Below are positions 21,961 to 32,051 of a DNA stretch of 64,000 bases, piece by piece; position 1 is the stretch's first letter; each line of letters starts with the position of its first letter. This stretch comes from Cordilura impudica (Eukaryota; Arthropoda; Insecta; Diptera; Scathophagidae), in NCBI GenBank assembly GCA_963682025.1, contig OY821517.1:339199644-339263643 (forward strand). The letters are read 5' to 3'. The notes under the pieces are model-generated. The model was not told the origin of the DNA. It did not search any database and saw only the letters and a list, made by a program, of their open reading frames with translations. The translations under genes were made by a program, and so were the position numbers.

Positions 21961-22219
21961 ATAAAAAATGAAAAATAAAAAATGAAAAACGAAAAACGAA
22001 AAATTAAAAAATTTAAAAGAAAAAATGAAAAAAAACGAAAAATTAAAAATTAACCGGTTGAAATAATAAATATTTTTATATTAGCAGAGACCCTGCAGTT
22101 GATTGCTATAAGTGATACATAGATGACGCTTTCTATTTGATTTTAAAAAAGTGCCATAAAAAAATCTTTAATTGCTAGATATTTACACATCTCCCCTGTG
22201 ATAGGACTCACATGATTTT

Positions 22220-22651
22220 GTTATTATACCGATCGACTCATAGTCGATTTAGCGATATCCTTCCGTTCGTTCGTCCGTCTGTGTGTCCATGTAAACTTTG
22301 TAATCAAACTACAGGTCGCAAATATGAATTTATTTTGATGAAATTTTTTATGTAAGCTGCTATTGAGATTGGTGAAAATCTGTGTTTATTACACACATTA
22401 ATCTGTAGTCCAAAAATAAAACCTGTAGTCATAGCCCCTATATAAAGCTGATTCCCGATCTTCGCTTAAATCTCTAAAATAAATAATTGCACAGATTTTT
22501 CGCATTTATGATTTATATATGTTTTTGCAAAAAATAAGTGATTTAACAAATTTGGTCAGGATCGGTCCATTTTTTACCAAGTCCCCATATAAATATGGCG
22601 TTCGTTACGAACTTTTTCATATCTGAAAAAATTAATAACAATGCCACTCCA
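22220..22651 (-). mobile_element. Family 1 dispersed repeat, copy H (both ends missing)
   Basis: This is a strongly diverged minus-strand copy from ATTATACCGATCGACTCATA, through the GTTCGTTCGTCCGTCTGTGT block (near 22265), to ATTAATAACAATGCCACTCC. Its 3' hairpin is missing and its left edge falls exactly on the end of composite element copy 1. It is among the oldest copies. Confidence 0.7.
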
Positions 22652-23919
22652 AAAGCTAAATTGATACGATCATAAGAAGACAGTTTAATTTACACCCGAT
22701 TTTTAATTATTTAGAAATACGAAGTACTTTTAGATCTTTCGTTGAGGAATTGGTCTTACATGGGTTAAAATAATTATTCTTCTCATTATTAAAAACGTTT
22801 TACCTATAGATTTCATTAAAAAATTCTTAACGTATACCAAAGCAAAACGAATATGAAGCACTATAGATAATCATCTCTAATCTCTAATCATCCCTTAACT
22901 GACCATCATCAAGTGAGAGCATAAATCTCCACAATTCATTCATCATTGTATAGTATTACAAAATCGGACACTTAAAACACACACATTGGCCATTGTTTCG
23001 TTTCAAACACTAAATACTTTATTCGCTTTAAAACCGGATTCTTTGCTATTTTCCGGCAGTTATAAGTTTAACCACTGGTCAGTTTTTATTTTCTGTGTTG
23101 TTGTTTTCATACGAAAGTCAACAAAGAATAAGGTTTTTTTTGTGGCACGTGTCATTTGGTGTATAAAATATACAGTTTTTAACAAGTTTATTATCATATA
23201 ATTTGTTAGAAATTTGCTGTTGTTTTTTGTTTTTCTTGTTTTTAGATAAAATATTATGTAAATTATTTATTTGGTCACATTGTTTTGGAAAAAAAAAACA
23301 AAACAAATAAAGGGGTAAATTTTAAAAGTCAAACCCAAAATTTGTTTGATTTGTGGTGGTCAGTTAAATGTTTGTAAATATTTTGTGAAGAAAACTAGTT
23401 TTCTTTTGTTTCTTCTTTTTTTGGGTTAAATAATGCAACAGGTTTTAAGTCGTTTAAGTAGACCACAAATTAGGTGTAATGGCTAGTCCATTTTTAGTGG
23501 GTGTTTTTTAAAACTGAGGCTGAGACAGTTTAACATAGTATTGGTAAATTCGCATTTTAAAAAAAAAATAATATTTTTCTATTTGGCTAAAGCATGAAAA
23601 ATCGTGAGTTAATTATATTCCAAATACTCGACATGAAGGTATTTCGTAAGCCAAATGTTATGTTTTGGTAGGGCGTTAAACATCATCGGTGTCAAACATC
23701 AGTTATGTCAAACTTTTAGGGCGAGTTGTTGCAATGTCCAGTAAACTGAGTTTGAACAGTCAGTTAGTTGTATTTTGTTGTGTCAGTTGTATTTTCATAT
23801 TGTAAATAGTAAAGAGCAAGAATTAAATTTATAGAAATAAGAACAAGAAAATATAATCAAAAATAAAAGTGACTTTGAAATGTTAACGGTTGATTCAAGT
23901 GAGTGAAACATACCTCGAA
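22652..23919. other. 1.3 kb AT-rich interval, nothing recognised
   Basis: I recognise no repeat family or coding motif. It may include the rest of the element whose gene head is at 23920-24109, since that gene reads leftward into this interval, but I could not follow the frame past the stop at 23920. Confidence 0.3.
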
Positions 23920-24109
23920 TTACCGATTTTCAATTAAAAAGTCAATTAAAGAATTTTCTCCAGCCACTGACCACTTCCTTGTTGGGTTTAACCTAATGCG
24001 TTTTGGGTGAGACTAAAAGAAGAAAATACATACATACATATGTATTAAAAATATATCAACATTAATTTTTATTTAAATAAACTTACCGATCATTTGTGCT
24101 ATTTGCCAT
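23920..24109 (-). pseudogene. Start of a two-exon transposon gene, possibly SANT/MADF-like
   Basis: On the minus strand, an ATG at 24109 opens MANSTND. A donor GTAAGT follows at 24086 and a TTTTAG acceptor ends at 24013 (74-bp intron). Exon 2 reads SHPKRIRLNPTRKWSVAGEN then SLIDFLIENR before TAA at 23920; a GTAATT just before the stop may be another donor. The same exon-intron head occurs at 58732-58838, where the two exons are in phase. Here exon 1 is one base short, so the joint is out of frame. The W-x7-LI-FLIEN spacing recalls SANT/MADF-type DNA-binding proteins of Harbinger elements. That is a resemblance, not a proof. The leader is displaced by the composite insertion at 24111-27120. 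Confidence 0.45.
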
Positions 24110-24254
24110 TTTTGATGTGTAAACATCTATACGCGCAGGGGGGTAAATTTCTATTTCACAATATAATCACAAAAACGGCGTAACATGTAACGCGTAAAAC
24201 AAAATCGGTGTGACTTATGATTGTATTGTTGAAAAATTATGATATGTCATAACC

Positions 24255-24541
24255 TGTTTGAAAAATGAAAAAAAAAATTAAAAATTAAGAATGAAAAATG
24301 AAAATTAAAAAATTAAAAATAAAAATTAAAAATAAAAATTGAAAAATAAAAAATGAAAAATAAAAAATGAAATATAAAAAATTAAAAATGAAAAATAAAA
24401 ACTGGAAAATAAAAAATGAAAAACGAAAACCGAAAAAGGAAAAATGAAAAGTAAAAAGTAAAAAATAAAAAATTAACAATGAAAAGTAAAAAATAAAAAT
24501 GAAAAATTAAAAATGAAACATGAAAAATAAAAATTAAAAAT
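24255..24541. repeat. GAAAAATAAAAAAT minisatellite, copy 2, first part
   Basis: These are irregular 6-8-mer words AAAAATG, AAAAATA, AAAATTA and AAAACGA. The 64-residue minus-strand frame across it (Phe-rich) is translated low-complexity sequence. Continuations are at 25331-25629 and 26407-26945. Confidence 0.75.
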
Positions 24542-25330
24542 AACAAGTAAGAAAATTATAGTCGGTCTAGGCCGACTATACGATACCCTATACCATGCGT
24601 TTAGAAACCCTATCTCTTAGGCCCAACTAACTGGACATTGAAAATAAGCAAAAACCAAATTTGAGTGGGATTTTTATTAATTTTTTTGGCTGCAGATATG
24701 AAAAAGTTCATATCGGATGCTATATCTATAAAGGGACTAGGTCCAAAAATGGACCGATCCTGATCATGTTTGGTAAAGTCTCTTGTATTTTGCAAAAATA
24801 TGTACAAACAAAATTTGAGAAGAATCAGTGCAATATTTTTGTTTTTTAATAGATTTAAGTGAAGATCGGGAAGCAGCTCTATATGGGGTCAAAGGGATCA
24901 TTTTTGGACTACTCATTAGTGGATGTAATGAACGCATACAAACCCAATTTGAATAAGATCTATATGACAATTTGGATCTTATGGCAATTTATGTCGATTT
25001 CATATGGGTAATTTGTATGGGGGCTAGGTCTGAACATGGACCGATTCTCACCAATTTCAATAGCGTTCATCCCATGGCCGATAAAAGCTTATATACCAAA
25101 TTTCATCAAAATATATTCATATTTGCGACCTGCAGTTTGATTACAAGCTTTACATGGACACACAGACGGACGGACGGACGGACGGACGGACATTGTTAAA
25201 TCAACTCAGAAAGTGATTCTGATTCGATCGGTATAATTAAAGATGGGTCTAGGTCAAATATTTTTGGTTGTTACAAACAGCAGCACAAAGTCATTATACC
25301 CAAACCACATAGTGGTATAGGGTATAAAAA
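24542..25330 (+). mobile_element. Family 1 dispersed repeat, copy I
   Basis: This is a complete plus-strand copy with all landmarks, including the palindrome (one change: GGTCTAGGCCGAC), the GACGGACGGACGGACGGACG block at 25164 and the terminal hairpin. It belongs to the E/G/I subfamily with the short GGGGTCAAAGGGATCATTTT. It is inserted in the minisatellite of composite copy 2. Confidence 0.88.
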
Positions 25331-25629
25331 TTGAAAAATAAAAAATAAAAAATTAAATATAAAAAATTAAAAATTAAAAAATCTGAAAAATAAAAAATGA
25401 AAAACGAAAACCAAAAAAGGAAAAATAAAACATGAAAAATTAAAAATGAAAAGTAAAAAATAAAAAATGAAAAGTAAAAAATAAAAAATGAAAAATTAAA
25501 ACTGAAAAATAAAAAATTAAAAATGAAAAATGAACAACGAAAAATGAAAAATAAAAAATTAAAAATAAAAAATGAAAAATAAAAAATTAAATATAAAAAA
25601 TGAAAAATAAAAAATTAAAAGTAAAAAAT
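25331..25629. repeat. GAAAAATAAAAAAT minisatellite, copy 2, second part
   Basis: The array continues between family 1 copies I and J with the same words (AAAAATGAAAAATAAAAAAT). Confidence 0.75.
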
Positions 25630-26406
25630 AACAAGTAAGAAAATTATAGTCGGTCTAGACCGACTATACGATACCCTATACCATGCGTTTAGAGACCCTA
25701 TCTCTCAGGTCCAACTAACTGCATATTGAAAATAAGCATAAATCAAATTTGAGTGGGATTTTTATTAATTTTTTTGGCTGCAGATATGAAAAAGTTCATA
25801 TCGGATGATATATCTATGTGGGGACTAGGCCCAAAAATGGACCGATTCTGACCATGTTTTGCCAAAATATATACAAACAAACTTTGAGAAGCATCAGTGA
25901 ATATTTTTGGTTTTTGATAGATTTAGGTGAAGATCGGGAAGCAGCTCTATATGGGGCCTATGACTAAGAGTTGTCCCATAGGGATCATTTTTGGACTACT
26001 GATTAATGGATGTACTAAACACATACAAACCCAATTTGACTAAGATTTATATGATAATTTGGATGTTATGGAAATTTATGTTGATTTCATAGCGGTCATT
26101 TGTATGGGGACTAGGTCTGAACATGGACCGATTTTCAATAGCGTTCATCCTATGCCCGATAAAAGCTTATACACCAAATTTCATCAAAATATATTCCTAT
26201 TTGCGACCTGCAGTATGATTACAAGCTTTACATGGACACGGACGGACGGACGGGCGGGCGGACGGACATCGTTAAATCGAATGAGATATTGATTCTGATT
26301 CGATCAGTATAGTAAAACATGGGTCTAGGTCAAATATTTTTGGTAGTTACAAACAGCAGCACAAAGTCATTATACCCAAACCACATAGTGGTGTAGGGTA
26401 TAAAAA
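25630..26406 (+). mobile_element. Family 1 dispersed repeat, copy J
   Basis: This is a complete plus-strand copy with an intact 5' palindrome. The GGAC block is altered (GGACGGACGGGCGGGCGGAC near 26238), and about 25 bp are missing after GACCATGTTTTG. It carries the long form GGGGCCTATGACTAAGAG, so it is not from the same wave as copy I, 1 kb upstream. Confidence 0.87.
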
Positions 26407-26945
26407 ATGAAAAATTAAAACAGATAAATAAAAAATTAAAAATGAAAAATGAACAACGAAAAATGAAAAATGAAAAATAAAAAAATAAAAATAAAAAATG
26501 AAAAATAAAAAATTAAATATAAAAAATTAAAAATGAAAAATAAAAACTGAAAAATAAAATATTAAAAACGAAAACCGAAAAAGGAAAAATAAAAAATAAA
26601 AAATGAAAATGAAAAATTAAAAGTATAAAGTGAAAAGTTAAAAATGAAAAATAAAAAATGAAAAATGAACAACGTAAAATTAAAAATTAAAAAAAAAAAT
26701 ATTTAAAATAAAAAATTAAAAAAAAAAAATTAAAAATGAAAAATAAAAAATGAGAAGAGAAAAATAAAAAATGAAAAAAGAAAAATAAAAGATGAAAAAT
26801 AAAAAAGGAAAAAAAAATTTAAAATAAAAAATTAAAAATGAAAAACTAAAAACGAAAAATGTAAAAATAAAAAATAAAAAATGAAAAACTAAAAATAAAA
26901 AATTAAAAACGAAAAATGAAAATTGAAAAATAAAAATCGAAAAAT
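26407..26945. repeat. GAAAAATAAAAAAT minisatellite, copy 2, third part
   Basis: The array's last section has the most varied words (AAAAACG, AAAAGAG, AAAATTT). It ends at the right module ATTAACCGGTTG. Confidence 0.75.
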
Positions 26946-27179
26946 TAAAAATTAACCGGTTGAAATAATAAATATTATTATATTAGCAGATCCCCTTCAG
27001 TTGATTGCTATAAGTCATACATAGATGACGCTTTCTGTTTGATTTTAAAAAAGTGTCATAAAGTAATCTTTAATTACTAAATGTTTAAACATCTCCCCTG
27101 TAATCGGACTCATATGATTTTTTATTTTTTATTACATAAATATGTGTGTATGTTTGTTGGTAAAATAATATTTCTTTTT

Positions 27180-27312
27180 TCTTTTTCTTAAAAAGTAGCA
27201 TTCACTTGAGACTGATATGTGATGATACGCCGTACAACATTTAATAAACATAGCAAATGAAGTTGTATAGTTGCATCAGATTTTTAAGTGAAAATTACCA
27301 TAAACTTTTGAT
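27180..27312 (-). repeat. Leader of the split element (matches 58564-58700)
   Basis: On the minus strand it reads GGTAATTTTCACTTAAAAAT, CTGATGCAACTATACAAC, then TATCAGTCTCAAGTGAATGC. The same order occurs on the plus strand at 58564-58690, where it leads to an ATG. It probably represents the 5' end and leader of the element whose gene head is at 23920-24109. Confidence 0.6.
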
Positions 27313-27329
27313 TATAAAACTATAAATTT

Positions 27330-27903
27330 GTGAATTTTCTCAGAAATCCATTTTATTATTTGACGATTATTAAAAAAAAATACAGATGGCAGTATGTTCA
27401 ACTTGGTGAATGCAAAAATAATCAGTTGGGTGTTTTGTGTGGAGTTCCACATGGCTGTGTCGTTGGGCCACTGTTATTTAAAATTTTTATTTCTGATATC
27501 AAATACATGAAGTTTAACGGAAAGTTAATTGTTTTACAATTACAAATATCAGCAGGTGCTGCAGACGCAAATAAAATATGATGCGGCGATTTTGTCAGAA
27601 TTTTGAGGACTAAATATGAATAAATTAATTATAAATGCAAACAAAACTAAAGTTGTAAAATTTAAACAATATATGCTAAGTAATGATCACAATTTGAGCG
27701 TGCATATTGATGGTAAAATAAATCAATCAGAAAGCATTAAATATCTTGTTATTAACATGAATCGGAATATTATGTGGGAGAATCGTATAAACTGTATCAA
27801 ACCCAAAATATCTTCAGGAATCCGAATTCTTTATAAATTCAAAAACAAGTTAAAAAGAGTAAAAGTAAACAATAATTTCATTCAGTCTTATGAAAGCTTT
27901 TGA
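27330..27903 (+). pseudogene. Non-LTR retrotransposon reverse transcriptase, part 1
   Basis: The plus-strand frame reads YVQLGECKNNQLGVLCGVPH, then GCVVGPLLFKIFISDI, which is the GVPQGS...GPLLF block with Gln-Gly-Ser changed to His-Gly-Cys. The YADD box is lost in a disrupted stretch near 27545-27610. The frame resumes with MNKLIINANKTKVVKF, HIDGKINQSESIKYL and NCIKPKISSGIRILYKFKN, the thumb region of jockey/CR1-type enzymes. Stops and the missing catalytic box make it inactive. It begins directly after the leader repeat at 27312 and probably continues at 28840. Confidence 0.82.
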
Positions 27904-28014
27904 ACAAACCAGGTCTATGTCGCATTGCCTTTTAAAATTCTTACATTGTTTTTTAATAAGTATACATAGAATATTTACAACAACGCACAATTTTTTTTGT
28001 TTTATTTAAGCTTA
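27904..28014. other. Junction between LINE fragment and Helitron
   Basis: These ~110 bases are AT-rich and do not read as reverse transcriptase. With 28385-28839 they separate the two halves of the LINE. Confidence 0.3.
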
Positions 28015-28384
28015 TCTATAATATTAATAGGCTAGGCGATTTCTTGTGACTGATGTTTTGTTCTACCATTTTATCCCGATTTTGATCAAACGTATATTAT
28101 TTGAAAGTTATTTATTTTTAGCCGATTTACAGATTTACAGATTTTTAAATTTGTTCCCTTATTGAGAGTAAATTGCATTTAAAGTTGCTACTAACACATA
28201 CATAAAATTATACAATGCTATGTGTGTGTTTATTAAATTCCTTAATGTGTTTGTAATAAAAATGAGTTTGTTTTTGTGTTGATTTGTGAATTGGCTATAA
28301 TTATTTAGCATACCGTCTTTATTTAATGAAAAAATAAAATTTCCAAGAATTTGCACTCGAATTTCGAGGGCTGGAATCTGCTAG
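28015..28384 (+). mobile_element. Helitron-like element, copy 3 (both termini)
   Basis: It runs from TCTATAATATTAATAGGCTA to CTAG with T next. The hairpin is CACTCGAATTTCGAGGG, with one stem change. At 370 bp it is a full-length non-autonomous copy, close in sequence to copies 1 and 5. It lies between the two parts of a LINE reverse transcriptase. Confidence 0.82.
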
Positions 28385-28839
28385 TATTTTATAAATAGAT
28401 TTCTAATAAAAATAAAATAATCATGTAGGATAAATAATGGGAAAGTAGTTGAAGTGAAGTCCCTGGTGTTTAACCACTCATTAACCTTTCAAATTGCATA
28501 TCTTTTTAAGTTTTGATTTTATTTATTTATGTTTTTAAAGAAATTAATAACTTACTTATTTGATTTAATTAATTTTAAACTTATGGATAAAAGAGATTAA
28601 ATTTTCCTTACATTTTGTTTTAAATTTTAAAAATGTAAGATTTAAAATTTAAAAATAAAACATATTGAAAATTTTCCCATATTCATCGTGAACTCAACTA
28701 TTTTCCCATTTAGTCATTTATATTAACATTCATACAAAACCTACACAGGCCAATTCAATATCGGCATTGTGTTATGTCCATGGATTTCGATCAGTGTAAT
28801 GCAACTAACACATGCTCATAAACTACTAACTCATTTCTC
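28385..28839. other. AT-rich interval between LINE parts
   Basis: These ~455 bases have no recognisable coding or repeat signal. The interval presumably belongs to whatever first split the LINE. Confidence 0.3.
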
Positions 28840-29475
28840 TCGATGGTCAGCACTGTGGTAAAACCAAAATGTTACTTTATCAAATCCTTAGTTCTCTTTC
28901 ATTTTACGTATCGTACGATAATTTATGGTTACAGAACAAGTTCATCATTGCAATCTTTACAGGCAGAACAAAATAAAGCATTAAAAATCGTAGTCAATCT
29001 TCCGTTGCGGTTTAGTACAATAAATATTTTCAAAAATTATGCTAAAACAACACCATGTGAATGATTTATATAAACAAAAGCTGTTAACATACATTTTTAA
29101 ATGTTTAAAAAGTTTTGGTTCTCATACCATGCAATTTCACCAGAATGTATCATACACCCATAGGACTATGAGAAGGCTTTCGATTTAAACGTTACGAGAT
29201 GTCGTCAAGAGTTAACCAAACTACGCGTGTGTTAATTTATTTTTAGACGATACAACAGACACGACGATGTGAATTGTAAAACTATGTTTAGTTCAATTGT
29301 AGCCAAGGATATAGTCTTTCAAAATACTAAATTTGGAGACACCCTCTTGCAACACCGGGTGCGTTACAGAGAGCCAAAGTTGACCTGTTCAAGATGGAAA
29401 GGGATTTTTGATCATGCAACTTTTTTAAATATGAACCGATTTTTTTATTTTCTTTACTTTTTGCAATTTACATAA
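28840..29475 (+). pseudogene. Non-LTR retrotransposon reverse transcriptase, part 2 (C-terminal)
   Basis: It reads FIKSLVLFHFTYRTIIYGYR, then SLQAEQNKALKIVVNLPLRF, then LLTYIFKCLKSFGSH, with frameshifts near 29060 and 29190. 'SLVLSH-TYG--IYGY' followed by 'LQ--QNKALK-V-NLP' is the usual C-terminal part of jockey/CR1-like ORF2 after the thumb. A further frame to about 29475 (QHRVRYREPKLTC and after) may be the element's end or unrelated. The copy is inactive. Confidence 0.72.
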
Positions 29476-31559
29476 AAATGCGAATAAATAATTATAAGCG
29501 ATAACAATATAGTATAATTTTTAACGCTTTTCATATGACATATTCTTAAAATTGCAAACAATTTAATTTTTAGCTTTTTTCGAATTTGGAAACTATTCTA
29601 CTACACTCTAATTCATCGAGTGACACTTTGCTTACTAATTGATCAGAAAAACAATAAGATTTTATTTCGGAATTGACATCTAGCAGCTACGGTACATTTT
29701 CAGAAAAAAACGCTTTTACAATTTTATATATATTTCTGTCCATACTTAAGGTAATGTTTTCCATAAATTTAACAATTAAGAAATTTTTTGAAGTCCAACT
29801 TTAATCATTATCGAATAAATGAAAAAAAGCTTCTTTCAAAACTCCACTCTGTTTTGTCAATCTTAACGATGAGTTTACATTTTCCATTAATAAGACAGTT
29901 TAAAGCTTAAAACGTTCAAGATATTCAAAAATTCTGACATTCATATTAAAAATTTATCAGCTGTCATATTAGCAAAAATTAAACACAGCTGCTATAAAAA
30001 TAAAAATAATCAGCAAATAAATATTTTCTTAATAGCAAAAGCAGTATTTCTTAAATAGCTAATAACTTCTGCAATGTTTACCCGTTTTCTGCTATTTAAC
30101 AAAAAATGAAGATAAAATTCATACAAATTCATACAAAAATATCAAGTTTCTCCCCTTAAGTTTCAAAAAGAAAAAAATCAAAACAAAATAATAATAAAAA
30201 AGGATTAAAAATCCTACAAAAAGCAAAGAAAAATAGATAAAAAAATAATAAGAAACGCTTACGATTGATGATCAATAGTTCGAAATAAGTAAAACACAAG
30301 GCGGAACCCTTTCGCACTAACACAAAAACGAAAAACAACGAAGGAAATTTAAGCCTTCCGTCGATCATTGCGAGCTCGATGCTTCCGCAAACATTGCGCA
30401 ATGTAACAAAAGCATTCGTACCTTTCTTAAGTAAAATTCCCACAGCATTGCAAAATTTCAAACTCAAAATAAATTCTTAATAAAACGATATTGATCTCTA
30501 AACATAAAGGATTTTGTGCTGAATTACGAGCGATCAAATATCTTTGGCAATTTTCAAACACAGGTATCAAAGGGTGCACAAAAAAAAAGAAACTCATTCT
30601 GATTTTTAGAAGCAAAACTTGCACACATTGCCAAAAAAAAAGAAATAAAAATAAATAAAAACCCCTGAACGAAAAGCAATCGTATTGCATTTGATCCTTA
30701 AGAATTTATTTGGCAATGCAAAAAGCAAAAATTTCAAAAAAAAGGGATCAAACAGTTCAATGTGTCACGTCTTATGATGTCATTTCTCTTACTTAAAGAT
30801 TTTTGTGTTTTCTATTTTCATAGTTCTACAGAAAAACTACCCCCATTTCGGGTGCCCAGAGATAAATGATAGTCATCGGGTTCATAGTGAATTACATCCA
30901 AAGGTGAAATACAAACAAAGCATATTTAAAGAAAGGATCAAGACTTTAGGCTTACTTATTTTGTAGTTTTGCCATAAAAAAGGATTCATTTTTCTCGTCA
31001 TATATTTTATTTATTTTCCATATAAAAAACTACGAAGAAATTAAATCTTTTTGGGTTTTTTAACCCTTGCAGTATTAAAAAAAAAAATTTTCTTTAAAAT
31101 TCTGTGATTTTTGCCTCAAAATCCTTTCCATTTCTCTTTTGCTTTTTATCCCCTTTCCTATTTAATTTATCATTTCGACATTTATTCTTTTCGAAATGCC
31201 AAATGTTATAAATTATTTTTAAGAAGATGTATGAAATTGGTTCATTCACCTATTAAAGCATTTTTGCCACAACTACAAGAAAACCGTAACGACCTTTTGG
31301 GACATATGGTTTGAACTAGTTCAACTCATTAGTTTTAATCTGGCTTTGTTTTTCTTTCGTTTTTTTTTCTTCTTCTGTGCACTAAAGGTCAATTATGGTC
31401 ATCTGGTGTTTAGAGTTTAATGACCAAATTAAATGGCTAATAATAAGATTTTAAGGAAATAAAATAGGATTTAAATTTTTATAAAACAAAGGATATTAAA
31501 ACTGGATATTCTTGAAAAAATCAATTCACCAAAACAAAATATCATGAAATTCTTTCAGC
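29476..31559. other. 2.1 kb AT-rich interval, nothing recognised
   Basis: No repeat family shared with the rest of the window, no transposon motif and no credible gene were recognised. The two minus-strand frames near 30156-30690 are Phe/Leu-rich translations of A-rich DNA. The 67-residue plus-strand frame at 31111 has no recognisable domain. Confidence 0.3.
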
Positions 31560-32051
31560 ACTAACTCGTATTACCCAATATCCAACAGTATCCTAACTGA
31601 AAAATTGATCTTTCTACAATTGAATCATCGCTTACTAAACAAAAAAAAAATCTACTAATTGCGAAATATATCATCAGATATTCGGTAAACTCCAACAGGA
31701 TTAAGTGATCACAATTTCTTTTATGTGGATGGTTCTAGAACCGAAAATAGTGTTATAACAGAAATATTTTTATAAACTCTATTCTTCCAGAGTATACCAC
31801 GAATTTCTCTGCAGATATTATTGCTATATACGAAACCAGCAAATACATAAGATTCTTCGGAGGTAAATATTCAATTTATATTAACTCTCTTTCGGCTATA
31901 GAAGCAATCCATAATTTAAACAATGAAGAATTATATCATAGCATTATCCGGCAAATAATTATTGAGCGACAGGCTGACATCAAACAGATTTGGATGTCAG
32001 GGCATTCAGGAATAAAAGGTAACGAAGATGTGGATAAATGTGCTAAAGCTG
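31560..32051 (+). pseudogene. I-like LINE: RNase H domain, first part
   Basis: In shifting plus-strand frames this reads FFYVDGSRTENSV (~31715; RNase H first Asp), then KYIRFFGGKYSIYINSLSAI (second block, the usual Asp of YTDS changed to Asn), EAIHNLNNEELYHSIIRQII and IWMSGHSGIKGNEDVDKCAK, where the conserved 'WIPGHSGI-GNE-AD' block ends the domain. It is cut at codon AAA-GCT-G by the Harbinger-like insertion at 32052 and resumes at 33382 with LSATLI. RNase H after reverse transcriptase is typical of I-clade LINEs. Changed catalytic residues and frameshifts show it was dead, or has decayed since. Confidence 0.8.

Larger units (their letters stand above)
20733..22219 (+). mobile_element. Composite element X-minisatellite-Y, copy 1
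   Basis: This consists of a left module of about 155 bp (GATGTGTAAACATCTATATG, GCGCAGGGGGGTAAATTTCT), then a GAAAAATAAAAAAT minisatellite, then a right module of about 175 bp (ATTAACCGGTTGAAATAATA, ATAGATGACGCTTTCTATTT, ACACATCTCCCCTGT). The same modules flank the same minisatellite at 24111-27120, so module, array and module move or duplicate together. The array here is invaded by family 2 sequence (21229-21432 and 21498-21960). No coding sequence was found. The class of element is unknown. Confidence 0.65.
24111..27120 (+). mobile_element. Composite element X-minisatellite-Y, copy 2
   Basis: This has the same modules as copy 1. The left module is 24111-24260 (GATGTGTAAACATCTATACG, GCGCAGGGGGGTAAATTTCT) and the right module is 26946-27120 (ATTAACCGGTTGAAATAATA, AAACATCTCCCCTGTAATCG). 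The minisatellite between them is larger, about 1.1 kb after removal of family 1 copies I and J. It lies between the leader (27180-27312) and the ATG (24109) of an element whose relative at 58.6 kb has these adjacent, so the composite is an insertion. Confidence 0.68.

Noticed and set aside
24285..24479. Phe-rich 64-codon minus-strand frame that looks like repeated membrane segments
   Set aside because: Translation of the GAAAAATAAAAAAT minisatellite; no membrane protein is implied.
30156..30690. Two minus-strand frames of 87-103 codons rich in Phe and Leu
   Set aside because: They arise from A-rich plus-strand DNA; there is no domain, no splice logic and no partner sequence elsewhere.
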